From positions 744,001-808,000 of the forward strand of contig CAWIEX010000012.1 of assembly GCA_963835295.1 (NCBI GenBank): a stretch of 64,000 bases of DNA, read 5' to 3'. Origin of the DNA: JAOPZW01 sp963835295. Lineage in GTDB: Bacteria; Actinomycetota; Thermoleophilia; Solirubrobacterales; Solirubrobacteraceae. Both the position numbers and the translations under genes were made by a program. Each line of letters begins with the position of its first letter. Position 1 is the stretch's first letter. Shown piece by piece: positions 41,090 through 49,757 of the stretch. The notes under the pieces are model-generated. The model was not told the DNA's origin and searched no databases. It saw only the letters and a list, made by a program, of their open reading frames with translations.

Positions 41090-41451
41090 GGCCGCTGCTG
41101 AGCCCTCCACTCGCGCACCAGCCCGCCGATGGCCAGAGCGGCGATGCCGGCGCCGATGGCCACCAGCCACGATCCGAACTCCGAGCCAGCGACGAAGATG
41201 GCGATGCCGAGCGCGAGGAACACGCTTGGCGCCGAGGTCTCCGGGAAGCCGGTGGGCTCGTCGCCTTCGGGCCGCGGACGGCCGTGACGGCGCTCGCCGT
41301 AGAGCGTGAGCGCGCCGATCGCCATCATGCCGGCGCCCGCACCGCCCAGGAGCGAGAGCTCGATGGCGCTGGGGGTGAAGATGAGCTCGAGCGACGCGAG
41401 GACGCACAGCCACGCGCCCCACCCCGCGATGACGCGCCACCCGTGGATCAC
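41086..41451 (-). CDS. Putative cytochrome c oxidase subunit IV-like protein
   Basis: The 121-residue protein has four hydrophobic segments (VIAGWGAWLCVLASLELIF, IELSLLGGAGAGMMAIGALTL, SVFLALGIAIFVAGSE, SWLVAIGAGIAALAIGGLVREW) and a polar centre. Size, topology and position next to ctaD match the small subunit IV (CtaF-like) of actinobacterial oxidases, though sequence similarity is weak by eye. It is coupled by 4-nt overlaps to ctaD and the assembly gene. Confidence 0.6.
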   Translation of the reverse strand: MIHGWRVIAGWGAWLCVLASLELIFTPSAIELSLLGGAGAGMMAIGALTLYGERRHGRPRPEGDEPTGFPETSAPSVFLALGIAIFVAGSEFGSWLVAIGAGIAALAIGGLVREWRAQQRP

Positions 41452-43088
41452 GCCGGCACCTCGCTGCGGCCCAGCCCGCGTCGCCGCGCCTCCTCCTGCG
41501 CCAGGTCATAGAGCGGGGCGTAGGTGCGAATCGGCGGCAGCGCGTCGAAGTTGTGCTCCGGCGGCGGTGAGCTCGTTGCCCACTCCAGGCTGGGACCGCC
41601 CCACGGGTCGGCGCCCGCGGGGATGCGCCGGCGCAGCGACACCCAGAGATTGATGAGGAAGACGAGGATCCCGAGCGCGATGAGACCAGCGCCGATCGTC
41701 TCCAGCAGGTTCAGCGTGCCCCACCCGTCAGATGGCCGGTAGTCGGCAATGCGGCGCGGCATGCCGTCCTCGCCGACCGCGAACATCATGCCGAAGGTGA
41801 TGTTCGTGCCGACGATCATCAAGGCCAGCTGCAGCTTGCCGAGGCCTTCGCGCAGCATCGCGCCAGTCCATTTCGGAAACCAGTAGTAGATCGCCGCGAA
41901 GGCGCCGAACATCGACCCCGCGAACAGCGTGTAGTGGAAGTGCGCGATGACGATGTAGCTGTTGTGTGCCTGGAAATCGAGCGGTGGTGACGCGACCCAT
42001 ATGCCACTCAGACCGCCGATCAGGAACTGCAACATGAAGGTGACGGCGAACAGGAACGCCGTGGTGAACCTGATCTTGCCGCGCCACGCGGTGAACAGGA
42101 TGTCGAAGTACTCGACGCCCGCCGCGGCGATGATCATGTGCGTCGACAGCGAGAAGTAACGGGAATCGATGCGGCCGGTGGTGAACATGTGATGGCCCCA
42201 CACCGCCATGGAGAGACCAGCGAAGGTCAGGATCGTGGCTCCGACGAAGAACTCGTAGCCGAACAGCCGTCGCCGGCAGAAGGCCGAGAACACCTCCGCT
42301 ACGGCCCCGACGAAGGGGAAGAACATGACGTAGACGATCGGGTGCCCGTAGAACCAGAACAGGTGCTGGTAGTTCAGTGGTCCGCTGTCGCCGTCGAACA
42401 GGCAGCAGTTGCGCCGGTCCAGCCAGAGCAGGCCCATGAGCACCACCAGCACGGGGAAGGCGAAGACGCCCATGAGCGTGGTTCCCACCATGCTCCACGT
42501 GAACGGCGCCATGCGCAGCAGCGTCATGCCCGGGGCCCGCTTGCGCAGGGCGGTGAACAGGACGCATAGCGCCAGCAGCCATTGCCCGAGCGAGAGGACG
42601 CCGACTCCGAGGATCCACAGGTCCTGCCCCGCGTTGGGCGTGCGCTGGAATTCGGACAAGGGTGCGACGCCGATCCACGTCGCGCGCCCCGGGCCGCCGT
42701 TGGTCAGCCACCCGGCCTCCATCGTGACCGCGCCGAACACGAACAGCCAGAAACCCACCAGTGCAACGCGCGGACCAGCGATCTGCGCGGCGCCCACCTG
42801 CAACGGCACCAGATAGACGCCGAGCGCCAGTCCCAAGGGGATGACGACCGCATAGATCATCGTCGACCCGTGCATCGTGAAGAGCGCGTTGTAGGTCCCC
42901 GTCGAGACGATCTGCAGACCAGGCTGCGCGAGCTCGGACCGCATGATCAGCGCCATCACGCCACCGCCGAGGAACATGACGAGCGCCACCGCGAGCAGGC
43001 CCCGCGCGATGCTCTTGTGATCCGTCGAGATGGCGGATCCGAGCAGACCCCGCGGGCGCAGTTGCGCTGTTGCGGCCGGCGCGCTCAC
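41448..43088 (-). CDS. ctaD: Haem-copper oxidase subunit I, unusual proton-channel residues
   Basis: The 546-residue protein has 12 or more membrane segments and all metal ligands: His73 (FTMHG), His249 and Tyr253 (GHPIVY), His299/300 (WGHHM), His383/385 (AHFHY) and the haem-propionate GMPRR pair. Three residues that carry protons in canonical aa3 oxidases differ. The D-channel Asp is Gln102 (AAQIAGPR), the Glu of HPEVY is Ile251 and the K-channel Lys is Glu326 (GVEYFD). It reduces oxygen to water; pumping is uncertain. The start is GTG 43088, overlapping the coxB stop. Confidence 0.92.
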   Translation of the reverse strand: MSAPAATAQLRPRGLLGSAISTDHKSIARGLLAVALVMFLGGGVMALIMRSELAQPGLQIVSTGTYNALFTMHGSTMIYAVVIPLGLALGVYLVPLQVGAAQIAGPRVALVGFWLFVFGAVTMEAGWLTNGGPGRATWIGVAPLSEFQRTPNAGQDLWILGVGVLSLGQWLLALCVLFTALRKRAPGMTLLRMAPFTWSMVGTTLMGVFAFPVLVVLMGLLWLDRRNCCLFDGDSGPLNYQHLFWFYGHPIVYVMFFPFVGAVAEVFSAFCRRRLFGYEFFVGATILTFAGLSMAVWGHHMFTTGRIDSRYFSLSTHMIIAAAGVEYFDILFTAWRGKIRFTTAFLFAVTFMLQFLIGGLSGIWVASPPLDFQAHNSYIVIAHFHYTLFAGSMFGAFAAIYYWFPKWTGAMLREGLGKLQLALMIVGTNITFGMMFAVGEDGMPRRIADYRPSDGWGTLNLLETIGAGLIALGILVFLINLWVSLRRRIPAGADPWGGPSLEWATSSPPPEHNFDALPPIRTYAPLYDLAQEEARRRGLGRSEVPA

Positions 43089-43744
43089 GCCGCCGCCCTC
43101 CGCCGCGCGCCCGCCAGCCAGCGATCGAACTGCTGCGCCGGGAGAGCCACGACCTCGAAGCGCATGTTGTCGTGGTACAGGCCGCAGAACCAGTTGCACA
43201 TGCCCTGAAAGCGCCCCGCTTTCGGGAACACCATGCCCCACTGCTCGTCGTGGTCGGGCCAGATCTGGCGCTTGAAGCGAAGTTCGGGAACCCAGAACTG
43301 GTGCAGGACGTCCTGCGATCGGCCGGTGAAGAGAACCGAGCGGCCGACGGGCACGTACAGCGGCGTCGGGCCGTCGCGCGGGGGTGGGATCGTCACGACC
43401 GGCCCGCCGTGGTACTGGAAGGTCCAGTTCCACTGCGCGGCGATGACTCGCACGTGGAGCGCGTCGCTCCCGCGGGCAGCGGCTCGCGTGATGCCGTCCT
43501 CCCGCGACAGCGTGTTGAACGTGATCGTCACGAGGAAGGCCGTGACGCACACCAGCACGACGACGTAGGCCAGCTCGCTCGGCGTGTGGTTGTCCGTCTC
43601 ACCGGGCGGTCGGTCGGGATCGCGTCCGGCGCGGTAGCGGATGAGCATGACCGCGAACGCCACGGCGACGACGCCGAAGACGATCCCGGCGACGATCAGG
43701 TACGTCGTCCCCAGACCGTCATAGAGCGAGCGCGTGTTCGTCAC
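43085..43744 (-). CDS. ctaC: Cytochrome c oxidase subunit II
   Basis: The 219-residue protein starts at GTG 43744. It has two membrane helices (about 14-36 and 58-78) and a periplasmic CuA domain with the ligands His148 (VLHQFW), Cys183 and Cys187 (CNWFC), His191 and Met194 (HDNM). VIAAQWNWTFQYHG matches the usual aromatic electron-entry patch. No lipobox or extra haem c domain is present, so electrons should come from QcrC. It overlaps ctaD and the lipoprotein gene by 4 nt each. Confidence 0.92.
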   Translation of the reverse strand: MTNTRSLYDGLGTTYLIVAGIVFGVVAVAFAVMLIRYRAGRDPDRPPGETDNHTPSELAYVVVLVCVTAFLVTITFNTLSREDGITRAAARGSDALHVRVIAAQWNWTFQYHGGPVVTIPPPRDGPTPLYVPVGRSVLFTGRSQDVLHQFWVPELRFKRQIWPDHDEQWGMVFPKAGRFQGMCNWFCGLYHDNMRFEVVALPAQQFDRWLAGARRRAAA

Positions 43745-44163
43745 GGGCCTTCGATCCGCCACAGCCCGTCGCCGCGCGACAGCTCGAGCTCGTGCATCTC
43801 GCCCGCGATGTCGACCGAGACGCGCGACCGGGCGCCGTCGAACGCGACGACGCGGATGGTCGCGGCGCGGAACTGCTCCGCGGTCGCGCCCGCCGACGGG
43901 TCCGCGCCGAGGACTCGCGCACAGCCGCGCTCGGGCGAGCCGGCGTGCACGACCATCTTCTGAGCGGCCGGTACGAGCGCGTCGAGCACGCGCAGCACGT
44001 GGTGCTCGGCGCACTGATCGAGAAACGTGCGCACCGTTCCGCGGATGTCGTCCTGCTCGCTCACGCGGCCGTTGGCACAGCCGGCGGCCGCCACCGAGGC
44101 GAGCAGCAGCCCGATGATCCCCGGGAGTCGTATCGAGTGGATGGCGCCCGCGCCCAGGGTCAT
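43741..44163 (-). CDS. Small NTF2/SnoaL-like lipoprotein, first gene of the oxidase operon
   Basis: The 140-residue protein starts at ATG 44163 with a signal peptide ending in a lipobox (IIGLLLASVAAAGC). The mature part reads like a small SnoaL/NTF2-type domain: IRGTVRTFLDQCAEHHVLRVLDALVPAAQ, RVVAFDGARSRVSVDIAGEMHELELSRGDGLWRIEG. Its stop overlaps the subunit II start by 4 nt. A role in oxidase assembly or surface protection is suggested only by position. Longer starts (to 44217) exist. Confidence 0.7.
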   Translation of the reverse strand: MTLGAGAIHSIRLPGIIGLLLASVAAAGCANGRVSEQDDIRGTVRTFLDQCAEHHVLRVLDALVPAAQKMVVHAGSPERGCARVLGADPSAGATAEQFRAATIRVVAFDGARSRVSVDIAGEMHELELSRGDGLWRIEGP

Positions 44164-44325
44164 GTCGTGGTCAACCGAGACACCTCGCTCTGCTCGTGCA
44201 CTCCGGTCGGCGGTCATTCCCGCAGCGCTTGGCGTTCCCCTGCGGATGGTCAGCCCCCTGACCGATGTCCGCGCGACGGCCGCCCGTCCGCGCGATGACC
44301 GTGCGCGCCTCGCGAAGATGGCGCC

Positions 44326-44331
44326 CGGTAC
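44326..44331 (+). promoter_or_regulatory. CGGTAC box 9 nt before ATG 44341
   Basis: CGGTAC ends 9 nt before the start codon and GACC lies 25 nt upstream (44297-44300). It is a one-base variant of the GGGTA(G/C) class. Confidence 0.35.
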
Positions 44332-44340
44332 ACCGGCGCC

Positions 44341-45315
44341 ATGGGGCACCTGCGCCGTGCCGCTCGATTGGCGGGTGAGCTTGCGATCCGTACCGTCGCC
44401 GAGTTCTTCGACGACGGCTGCCCGCAGCGCGCCGCCGCGATCTCCTACTACGCGGTCCTCTCGCTGTTCCCCTTGGCCATCCTCGCCGTCGCCGCATTCG
44501 GACTGCTGTTCGACGACCATGGCGTCCGCCAGCGCATCATCGGGTTCCTCGTGGACAACCTCCCGCTGCGTGAAGGCGAGGGCAGGGCACGCCTGGCCCA
44601 GATCCTCGAGAGCGCGACGAGCGAGGCCGGGGGCTTCGGCGCGGTCGGTGCGGCGGGGCTGCTGTTCGCGGCAAGCGGCGTCATGGGTGCGGTTCGCCAG
44701 GCGCTCAACGCCGCTTGGGACGTCCGCGATCCGCGCCCTCCGGTGCAGGGCAAGCTCGTCGACGTCGCGCTCGTGTTCGGCTTCGGAGTCTTGCTCGCCG
44801 CATCGTTCGCCTTGACGCTGGCCGTCCGGCTCGTCAACACGCTCGGCGGCGAGCTCGCCGGCCTCGGTTGGGTCGGGCACGTCGCCGCGGTGACGCTCAG
44901 CCACGTAGGTCAGCTCGCTCCCGCGCTGCTCACCTTCCTGGTGGTCATGGTGCTCTTCTCGCTGGTTCCGGCCACGGAGGCACGGCCACGCAATGTGTGG
45001 CCCGGCGCCCTGGTCGTCGCGGTCGGCTTCGAGCTGGCCAAGACCGGCTTCGCGCTCTATCTGCAGAGGGCGGGCGGCTACGGCACGGTGTATGCCTCAC
45101 TGGCCGCCGTGGTGGCCTTCATGGTCTTCGTCTTCGTGGCGGCCAATGTCCTCCTGCTCGGCGGCGAGATGGCCTCTGAATGGCGGCGCGTTCAGGCCGC
45201 AGCGTCCTCCACGCCCGCACGAGATGGTGCGCCGCAGCAGAGCGCCGCGCAGCGGGTCCTCGGCGCGGTGCGCTCGCTCTTCTTTCGCAGCGACCGGCCA
45301 CGCGCGCGGCGCTAG
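44341..45315 (+). CDS. YihY/BrkB-family membrane protein
   Basis: The 324-residue protein has about six membrane segments and the family opening RTVAEFFDDGCPQRAAAISYYAVLSLFPLAILAVAAFGLLFDD. GVMGAVRQALNAAWDV and the late WPGALVVAVGFELAKTGFALYLQRAGGYGTVYASLAAVVAFMVFVFVAANVLLLGGEMASEW follow. The family was once called RNase BN; its members are probably transporters or envelope proteins of unsettled function. It is divergent from the oxidase operon. Confidence 0.88.
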   Translation: MGHLRRAARLAGELAIRTVAEFFDDGCPQRAAAISYYAVLSLFPLAILAVAAFGLLFDDHGVRQRIIGFLVDNLPLREGEGRARLAQILESATSEAGGFGAVGAAGLLFAASGVMGAVRQALNAAWDVRDPRPPVQGKLVDVALVFGFGVLLAASFALTLAVRLVNTLGGELAGLGWVGHVAAVTLSHVGQLAPALLTFLVVMVLFSLVPATEARPRNVWPGALVVAVGFELAKTGFALYLQRAGGYGTVYASLAAVVAFMVFVFVAANVLLLGGEMASEWRRVQAAASSTPARDGAPQQSAAQRVLGAVRSLFFRSDRPRARR

Positions 45316-45332
45316 CCGGCGTCTGCGGCCCT

Positions 45333-45584
45333 TCAGCGGCTACGTCCGCGGCGCTGGGCCACGGCCCGCGCGATGCGCAGCGGGAACATGCCGAGGAGCG
45401 GCGCACGGCGCCCGAGATCGTCCGTGTCCTCGCGGTCGAAGGCGCGCGCGTAGCGCGACGCCTCCTCGGCGCTGGCGTACTCCTTCGAGCCGCCGGCTCC
45501 GCATCCGCGCTCGCAGCTCCACGTCATCGTCGTGCCGGTCGCCGCAAAGCGGTAGTCATGCCCGAGCACACGGCAGCGCTGCAT
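45333..45584 (-). CDS. Small cysteine-rich protein, probable zinc ribbon
   Basis: The 83-residue protein reads MQRCRVLGHDYRF, then TWSCERGCGAGGSKEYASAEEASRYARAFDREDTDDLGRRAPLLG and a basic tail. The spaced Cys residues with His9 (CxxxxH...CxxxC) suggest one metal site. Similar short proteins occur in related high-GC actinobacteria, by recollection; none has a known function. It converges on the YihY gene, with only 17 nt between the stops, and its start lies 99 nt from the divergent MFS start. Confidence 0.6.
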   Translation of the reverse strand: MQRCRVLGHDYRFAATGTTMTWSCERGCGAGGSKEYASAEEASRYARAFDREDTDDLGRRAPLLGMFPLRIARAVAQRRGRSR

Positions 45585-45667
45585 CCTGGCCTTGTAGCAG
45601 GGCGCTGTCAGCACCGAGCCTGCGCCGGTCGCCCCGAGGACAGAAGCCTGTCCCGGCGACCTACTCG

Positions 45668-45673
45668 GGGTAG
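45668..45673 (+). promoter_or_regulatory. GGGTAG box 10 nt before GTG 45684
   Basis: GGGTAG ends 10 nt before the GTG start of the sugar-porter-type gene, matching the leaderless class. Confidence 0.5.
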
Positions 45674-45683
45674 CGCCGCGCAC

Positions 45684-47303
45684 GTGAGCGACGACGTCAC
45701 CACCGACACCATCGAGACCGACATCCCGTCCCGGCTCGATCGCCTCCCCTGGTCGAGGTTCCACTGGCTCGTCGTGATCGGCCTGGGCACCGTCTGGATC
45801 CTCGACGGCCTCGAGGTGACGATCGTCGGATCCGTCGCGTCGCGGCTGACCGAGAGCGGCAGCGGCATCTCGATGAACGCGGCCAACATCGGGACGGCCG
45901 CCGCGGTGTACGTCGCCGGCGCGTGCTTGGGGGCGCTCTTCTTCGGTCAGCTGACCGACCGCTTCGGCCGCAAGAAGCTCTTCGTCATCACCCTCGCGGT
46001 CTACATCGCGGCGGCCGTGGCGACCGCCTTCGCGTTTGCCCCCTGGTACTTCTACCTGGCGCGCTTCTTCACGGGCGCCGGCATCGGCGGCGAGTACGCG
46101 GCGATCAACTCGGCGATCGACGAGCTCATACCCGCGCGCGTCCGCGGCCGCGTGGACCTCATGATCAACGGCTCGTATTGGCTGGGGTCCGCGGCCGGCT
46201 CCGCGGCGGCGCTGTTCTTCCTCGACACCTCGATCTTCGCGGCCGACGTCGGCTGGCGGATCGCCTTCGGGATGGGGGCCGTGCTCGGACTCACGATCAT
46301 GCTCGTGCGCCGCAACGTGCCCGAGAGCCCGCGCTGGTTGTTCATCCACGGCCGCGAGGAGGAGGCCGAGCGGATCGTCGACGACATCGAGCAGCGCACG
46401 ACCGAGGAGTCGGGCCAGGAGCTGCCCGAGCCCGAGAGCACGATCACGGTCCGGCAGCGTGAGACGATCCCCTTCCGCGAGATCGCACGCACGGCGTTCA
46501 AGGTCTATCCCCGGCGCGCGGTCCTTGGGCTGGCGCTGTTCGTCGGCCAGGCGTTCATCTACAACGGCGTGACCTTCAACCTCGGCACGCTGTTCACGAC
46601 GTTCTTCGACGTCTCGTCGAGCGTGGTCCCGGTGTTCGTGATGGTGTACGCGATCGGGAACTTCCTCGGCCCGCTGACGCTCGGGCGGCTGTTCGACACG
46701 GTTGGCCGCAAGCCGATGATCGTCGGCACCTACCTCGGATCGGCCGCGGTGGCCACCGTCATGGCGGTCCTCTTCCTGGGCGGCTCGCTGTCGCAGTGGA
46801 CGCTCGAGGCGTTCATCGTCGCCACGTTCTTCCTCGCCTCGGCGGGCGCGAGCGCCGCCTACCTGACGGTCAGCGAGATCTTCCCGATGGAGACGCGGGC
46901 GCTCGCGATCGCCTTCTTCTACGCGGTCGGCACGGGCGCCGGCGGCATCACCGGCCCGCTGCTCTTCGGCAACCTCATCAACTCCGGCGAGCGCGGCGCG
47001 GTGGCGATCGCCTTCTTCATCGGCGCGGCGGTGATGGCCCTCGGCGGCATCGCGGAGATCTTCTTCGGTGTCAAGGCCGAGCAGCAGGAGCTCGAGGACA
47101 TCGCCAAGCCGCTGACCGCAGAGGAAGCCGAGGAGGGCGAGGCGGAAGCCGACGAGGGCGAGGCGGCAGCCGAGGGCGATGAGCCCGCCGAGGGCGCGCC
47201 TGCGGACGACGCCGCCGTGCGCTGCCGGCGCGCCGCCCACGAGGAGCGCGCGCGCCGCCGAGCACCGGGCGGCCGTCCGCGAGCTGCGCGCACGCGGGGC
47301 TGA
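45684..47303 (+). CDS. MFS transporter, sugar-porter-like
   Basis: The 539-residue protein starts at GTG 45684. It has 12 membrane segments and MFS signatures: GQLTDRFGRKKLFVITLAVY (loop 2-3), GIGGEYAAINSAIDELIPARVRGR, VPESPRWLFIHGREEEAERIVDDIE and the second-half LTLGRLFDTVGRKPMIVGTY. This is the pattern of sugar or aromatic-acid porters. The C-terminal 75 residues are first acidic (EEAEEGEAEADEGEAAAEGDEP) and then Arg-rich, and the stop lies just before the coiled-coil gene. Confidence 0.88.
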   Translation: MSDDVTTDTIETDIPSRLDRLPWSRFHWLVVIGLGTVWILDGLEVTIVGSVASRLTESGSGISMNAANIGTAAAVYVAGACLGALFFGQLTDRFGRKKLFVITLAVYIAAAVATAFAFAPWYFYLARFFTGAGIGGEYAAINSAIDELIPARVRGRVDLMINGSYWLGSAAGSAAALFFLDTSIFAADVGWRIAFGMGAVLGLTIMLVRRNVPESPRWLFIHGREEEAERIVDDIEQRTTEESGQELPEPESTITVRQRETIPFREIARTAFKVYPRRAVLGLALFVGQAFIYNGVTFNLGTLFTTFFDVSSSVVPVFVMVYAIGNFLGPLTLGRLFDTVGRKPMIVGTYLGSAAVATVMAVLFLGGSLSQWTLEAFIVATFFLASAGASAAYLTVSEIFPMETRALAIAFFYAVGTGAGGITGPLLFGNLINSGERGAVAIAFFIGAAVMALGGIAEIFFGVKAEQQELEDIAKPLTAEEAEEGEAEADEGEAAAEGDEPAEGAPADDAAVRCRRAAHEERARRRAPGGRPRAARTRG

Positions 47304-47316
47304 TGGCGACGAGGCG

Positions 47317-48288
47317 ATGAGCGGGCGCGCGGAGATCGAGACCGCGCTCGCCGAGATCGCGGAGCTGCGCGCCTGCGCGATGGACGAGCGCGCGACCGGT
47401 CACGAGCAGCGGGCAGCCGCCGGGCAGGCGGACTCCGACCCCGAGGCGCAGGCGGCGCACGCTCGCGCGGCCGCCGCCGACGAGCGAGCTGAGGGGTTCG
47501 AGCGACGGGCCCAGACGATCACGGCCGACAGCGACCGCGACGCAGAACGCTACACGGAGCTCAGCGCAGCGGCCAGCGAGCGCGCGCGCGCGAGAGAGCA
47601 GGAGGCGCTCGTCAGCCACGCCCGCGCCGAGGGCCAGGGCACCGAGGGCGCGCGCCGATCGCTGGCTGAGGCCCGCGCCCGCGCCCACCAGGCGTGGGCG
47701 GCCACGCACGACGAACGTGCCCACGTCCACGAGCTGCGCTCGGAGGACGACGACGAAGGCGCCACCGCCGCCGAGCGCGTTGCCCGCGAGCGCGAGCAGC
47801 TCGCGCTCGCCGAGGACGAGCGGGCACAGGCCGCCGAACAGCGCGTCGCCGGCGAGGAGCTCATCGACGGGCAGCGCGGCGTGGCGCAGGACGAAGCCAC
47901 GCGCCAGGCCGCCGCCCGCGAGCGCGCGCGGCGCGAGGCCGACTCGCGCATCCGACGGCGCATCGAGCGCAGCCGCAGTCGCGATCGCGGCACTCTGCGC
48001 CGGTTCCGACCCGGCCCCGGCACGACCTTCTACTCGCCCGGGATGCTCGGCACGTCGCTCCCTACAAGGGCCGACCAGGGGGCCGAGCTCGATCGCGAGG
48101 TGCAGGCGATCGCGCGGGCGCTCGACGAGCACGGGCCCTTGCAGCGCCGTGAGCTCGCCGAGCGCGTCGGCGCGCGGTACTGGGGGCCTGGGCGCTTCCG
48201 CGAAGCGCTGCGCACGGCCGTCGAGGACGGCGATGCCCGGCGGGTCTCGCGCACGACGTTCGCGCCAGCGGATGACGACCGCGGGTAA
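47317..48288 (+). CDS. Ala/Glu/Arg-rich coiled-coil protein with C-terminal winged-helix-like domain
   Basis: The protein of about 323 residues is mostly a long charged helix (residues 1-225) with repeated (A/E)(D/E)ERA..E/H-type segments such as AAAADERAEGFERRAQT and ERVAREREQLALAEDERAQAAEQR. A basic linker follows (SRIRRRIERSRSRDRGTLRRFRPG). The last 70 residues (DREVQAIARALDEHGPLQRRELAERVGARYWGPGRFREALRTAVEDGDARRV) look like a winged helix. It may be a nucleoid or envelope-linked DNA-binding protein; that is inference. It starts 13 nt after the MFS stop and is probably co-transcribed. Confidence 0.6.
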   Translation: MSGRAEIETALAEIAELRACAMDERATGHEQRAAAGQADSDPEAQAAHARAAAADERAEGFERRAQTITADSDRDAERYTELSAAASERARAREQEALVSHARAEGQGTEGARRSLAEARARAHQAWAATHDERAHVHELRSEDDDEGATAAERVAREREQLALAEDERAQAAEQRVAGEELIDGQRGVAQDEATRQAAARERARREADSRIRRRIERSRSRDRGTLRRFRPGPGTTFYSPGMLGTSLPTRADQGAELDREVQAIARALDEHGPLQRRELAERVGARYWGPGRFREALRTAVEDGDARRVSRTTFAPADDDRG

Positions 48289-48341
48289 CGCGCCGTCCTA
48301 CTGAACGTCGCCGTCGCCGGCCCAGGCTCGGGGCGCTCGAC

Positions 48342-49748
48342 TCACGCGTCGGGGGCCCGGCGTTCTGCTCGACGCCCAACGGGGAAGTGGGCGGCACCGG
48401 CGTCGGGGCCAGGGCTGCGCTTCGCTGTCGAGAGCTGCGGGGACGCCGGTGAGTCGTCGCCGATCGCGCCTGCCTTGTCCACGTCGAGCAGGTCGCGGCC
48501 GTCGGTACCAGATCCTCGGCCTCCGTGGTCGCGAATCAAGTCCGCTTCGCGATGGGCCTCCTCGCAGTGGACGCCTTGCTCGTCGGCGGCCCAGGCGATG
48601 TGGGCGAGCAGTGTCAGGAGCCGTCGCGCCATCACGGGATAGGCGATGCTCGCACGGCCGACCTGCTCGAACCCGAGGCGGACGAGGTCGTCGAGCGTGG
48701 GTGCCAGCGCGATGAAGCGAGCGCGGCCGTCCTGGTCGCAGCGGACGAGCGGCGGTCGCTCGGAGCGTGCGAACAGCACGAGCGTGTCCGCGAGCGAGTC
48801 CATCGCGTTCTCGGCCGTGGTCGGGTCGTTGAGCGACGGAGACAGCGCTCGCAGAGCGACGTCGGCGAGCTGTCGTATGGGGAACGCGACGTCTTGTACG
48901 ACCGTGCGCTCGTCGCCGAGCTCGAACACCGAGCTGACCTCCCGTTCGACCTCCTCGTGCTGGTCTCGTGCCCACACCTCGGCGAGCACGGAACCCGTGA
49001 CGGCGAAGTCGCCCAGTGACATGCGCTGCTCTACGAGGGCATCGTGCTTGGCCGTGACCTCGAGCAAGTCGTCTTCCTTGACCAGTTGAAGGAAACCGGC
49101 GCGCGGCGCACGCACCAGCACGCTCTCCTCGTTCGCTTTGCGCGCGTCCACGGTGTGGCGAGCCGCGTCGAGATCGGGCGGCGAGTGGCCGATGTGCGAC
49201 GGGTACGCTCGTTCGATCGCCCGGTGTCCGTCTGCCGCTATGCGCCGGATCAGGGTGGCGGCCTGGAGGCTGATGACGACGTTGTGGATGAAGGCGGCGA
49301 ACAGCCCGAAGGTCGCCACGGCTGCGGCGATCCCGGTCGTGAGCGAGAGCTGTGGCGCGGGCGATAGGCCATCGGCTGGCATGCGCCCGAGGACGAGCAG
49401 GCAGTACACGAAGAGACCGAGCAGCAGCGCCAAGAGCGTCTGGCTCAGGCGGTCGGCCTGGAAGGTGCGCAGGACCCGCGGGCTCAGTTGCTGTGACGCG
49501 AGCTGGAAGGCCACGACGGTCACCGAGAACGCGATGCCGGCCACGGACACCGACACCGTGGCCAACGTCTGCAGCACGACGTGCGCCTGACTCTGCCGAA
49601 ACGCCAGTACGGGAACGTTCACGGTCGTCGCGTCATCGATCGCGGGCACCCCGAGCCCGAGCGCGATCCCCAGGGTCAAGCCGACGGCGGGCAGCAGCCA
49701 GAAGCTTCGCCGTGCCTCGTCCCAGCCGGCCGGGATCGCGCGCTTCAT
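48342..49748 (-). CDS. DUF2254 membrane protein
   Basis: The 468-residue protein has four membrane segments in the first 170 residues and the DUF2254 signature VAGIAFSVTVVAFQLASQQLSPRVLRTFQADRLSQTLLALLLGLFVYCL. A soluble part follows (ESVLVRAPRAGFLQLVKEDDLLEVTAKHDALVEQRMSLGDFAVTG; ALSPSLNDPTTAENAMDSLADTLV). The function of the family is unknown. The last 60 residues are polar and probably variable. A GGGTAG box ends 9 nt before the ATG. Confidence 0.88.
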   Translation of the reverse strand: MKRAIPAGWDEARRSFWLLPAVGLTLGIALGLGVPAIDDATTVNVPVLAFRQSQAHVVLQTLATVSVSVAGIAFSVTVVAFQLASQQLSPRVLRTFQADRLSQTLLALLLGLFVYCLLVLGRMPADGLSPAPQLSLTTGIAAAVATFGLFAAFIHNVVISLQAATLIRRIAADGHRAIERAYPSHIGHSPPDLDAARHTVDARKANEESVLVRAPRAGFLQLVKEDDLLEVTAKHDALVEQRMSLGDFAVTGSVLAEVWARDQHEEVEREVSSVFELGDERTVVQDVAFPIRQLADVALRALSPSLNDPTTAENAMDSLADTLVLFARSERPPLVRCDQDGRARFIALAPTLDDLVRLGFEQVGRASIAYPVMARRLLTLLAHIAWAADEQGVHCEEAHREADLIRDHGGRGSGTDGRDLLDVDKAGAIGDDSPASPQLSTAKRSPGPDAGAAHFPVGRRAERRAPDA

Positions 49749-49757
49749 GTGACTGCG

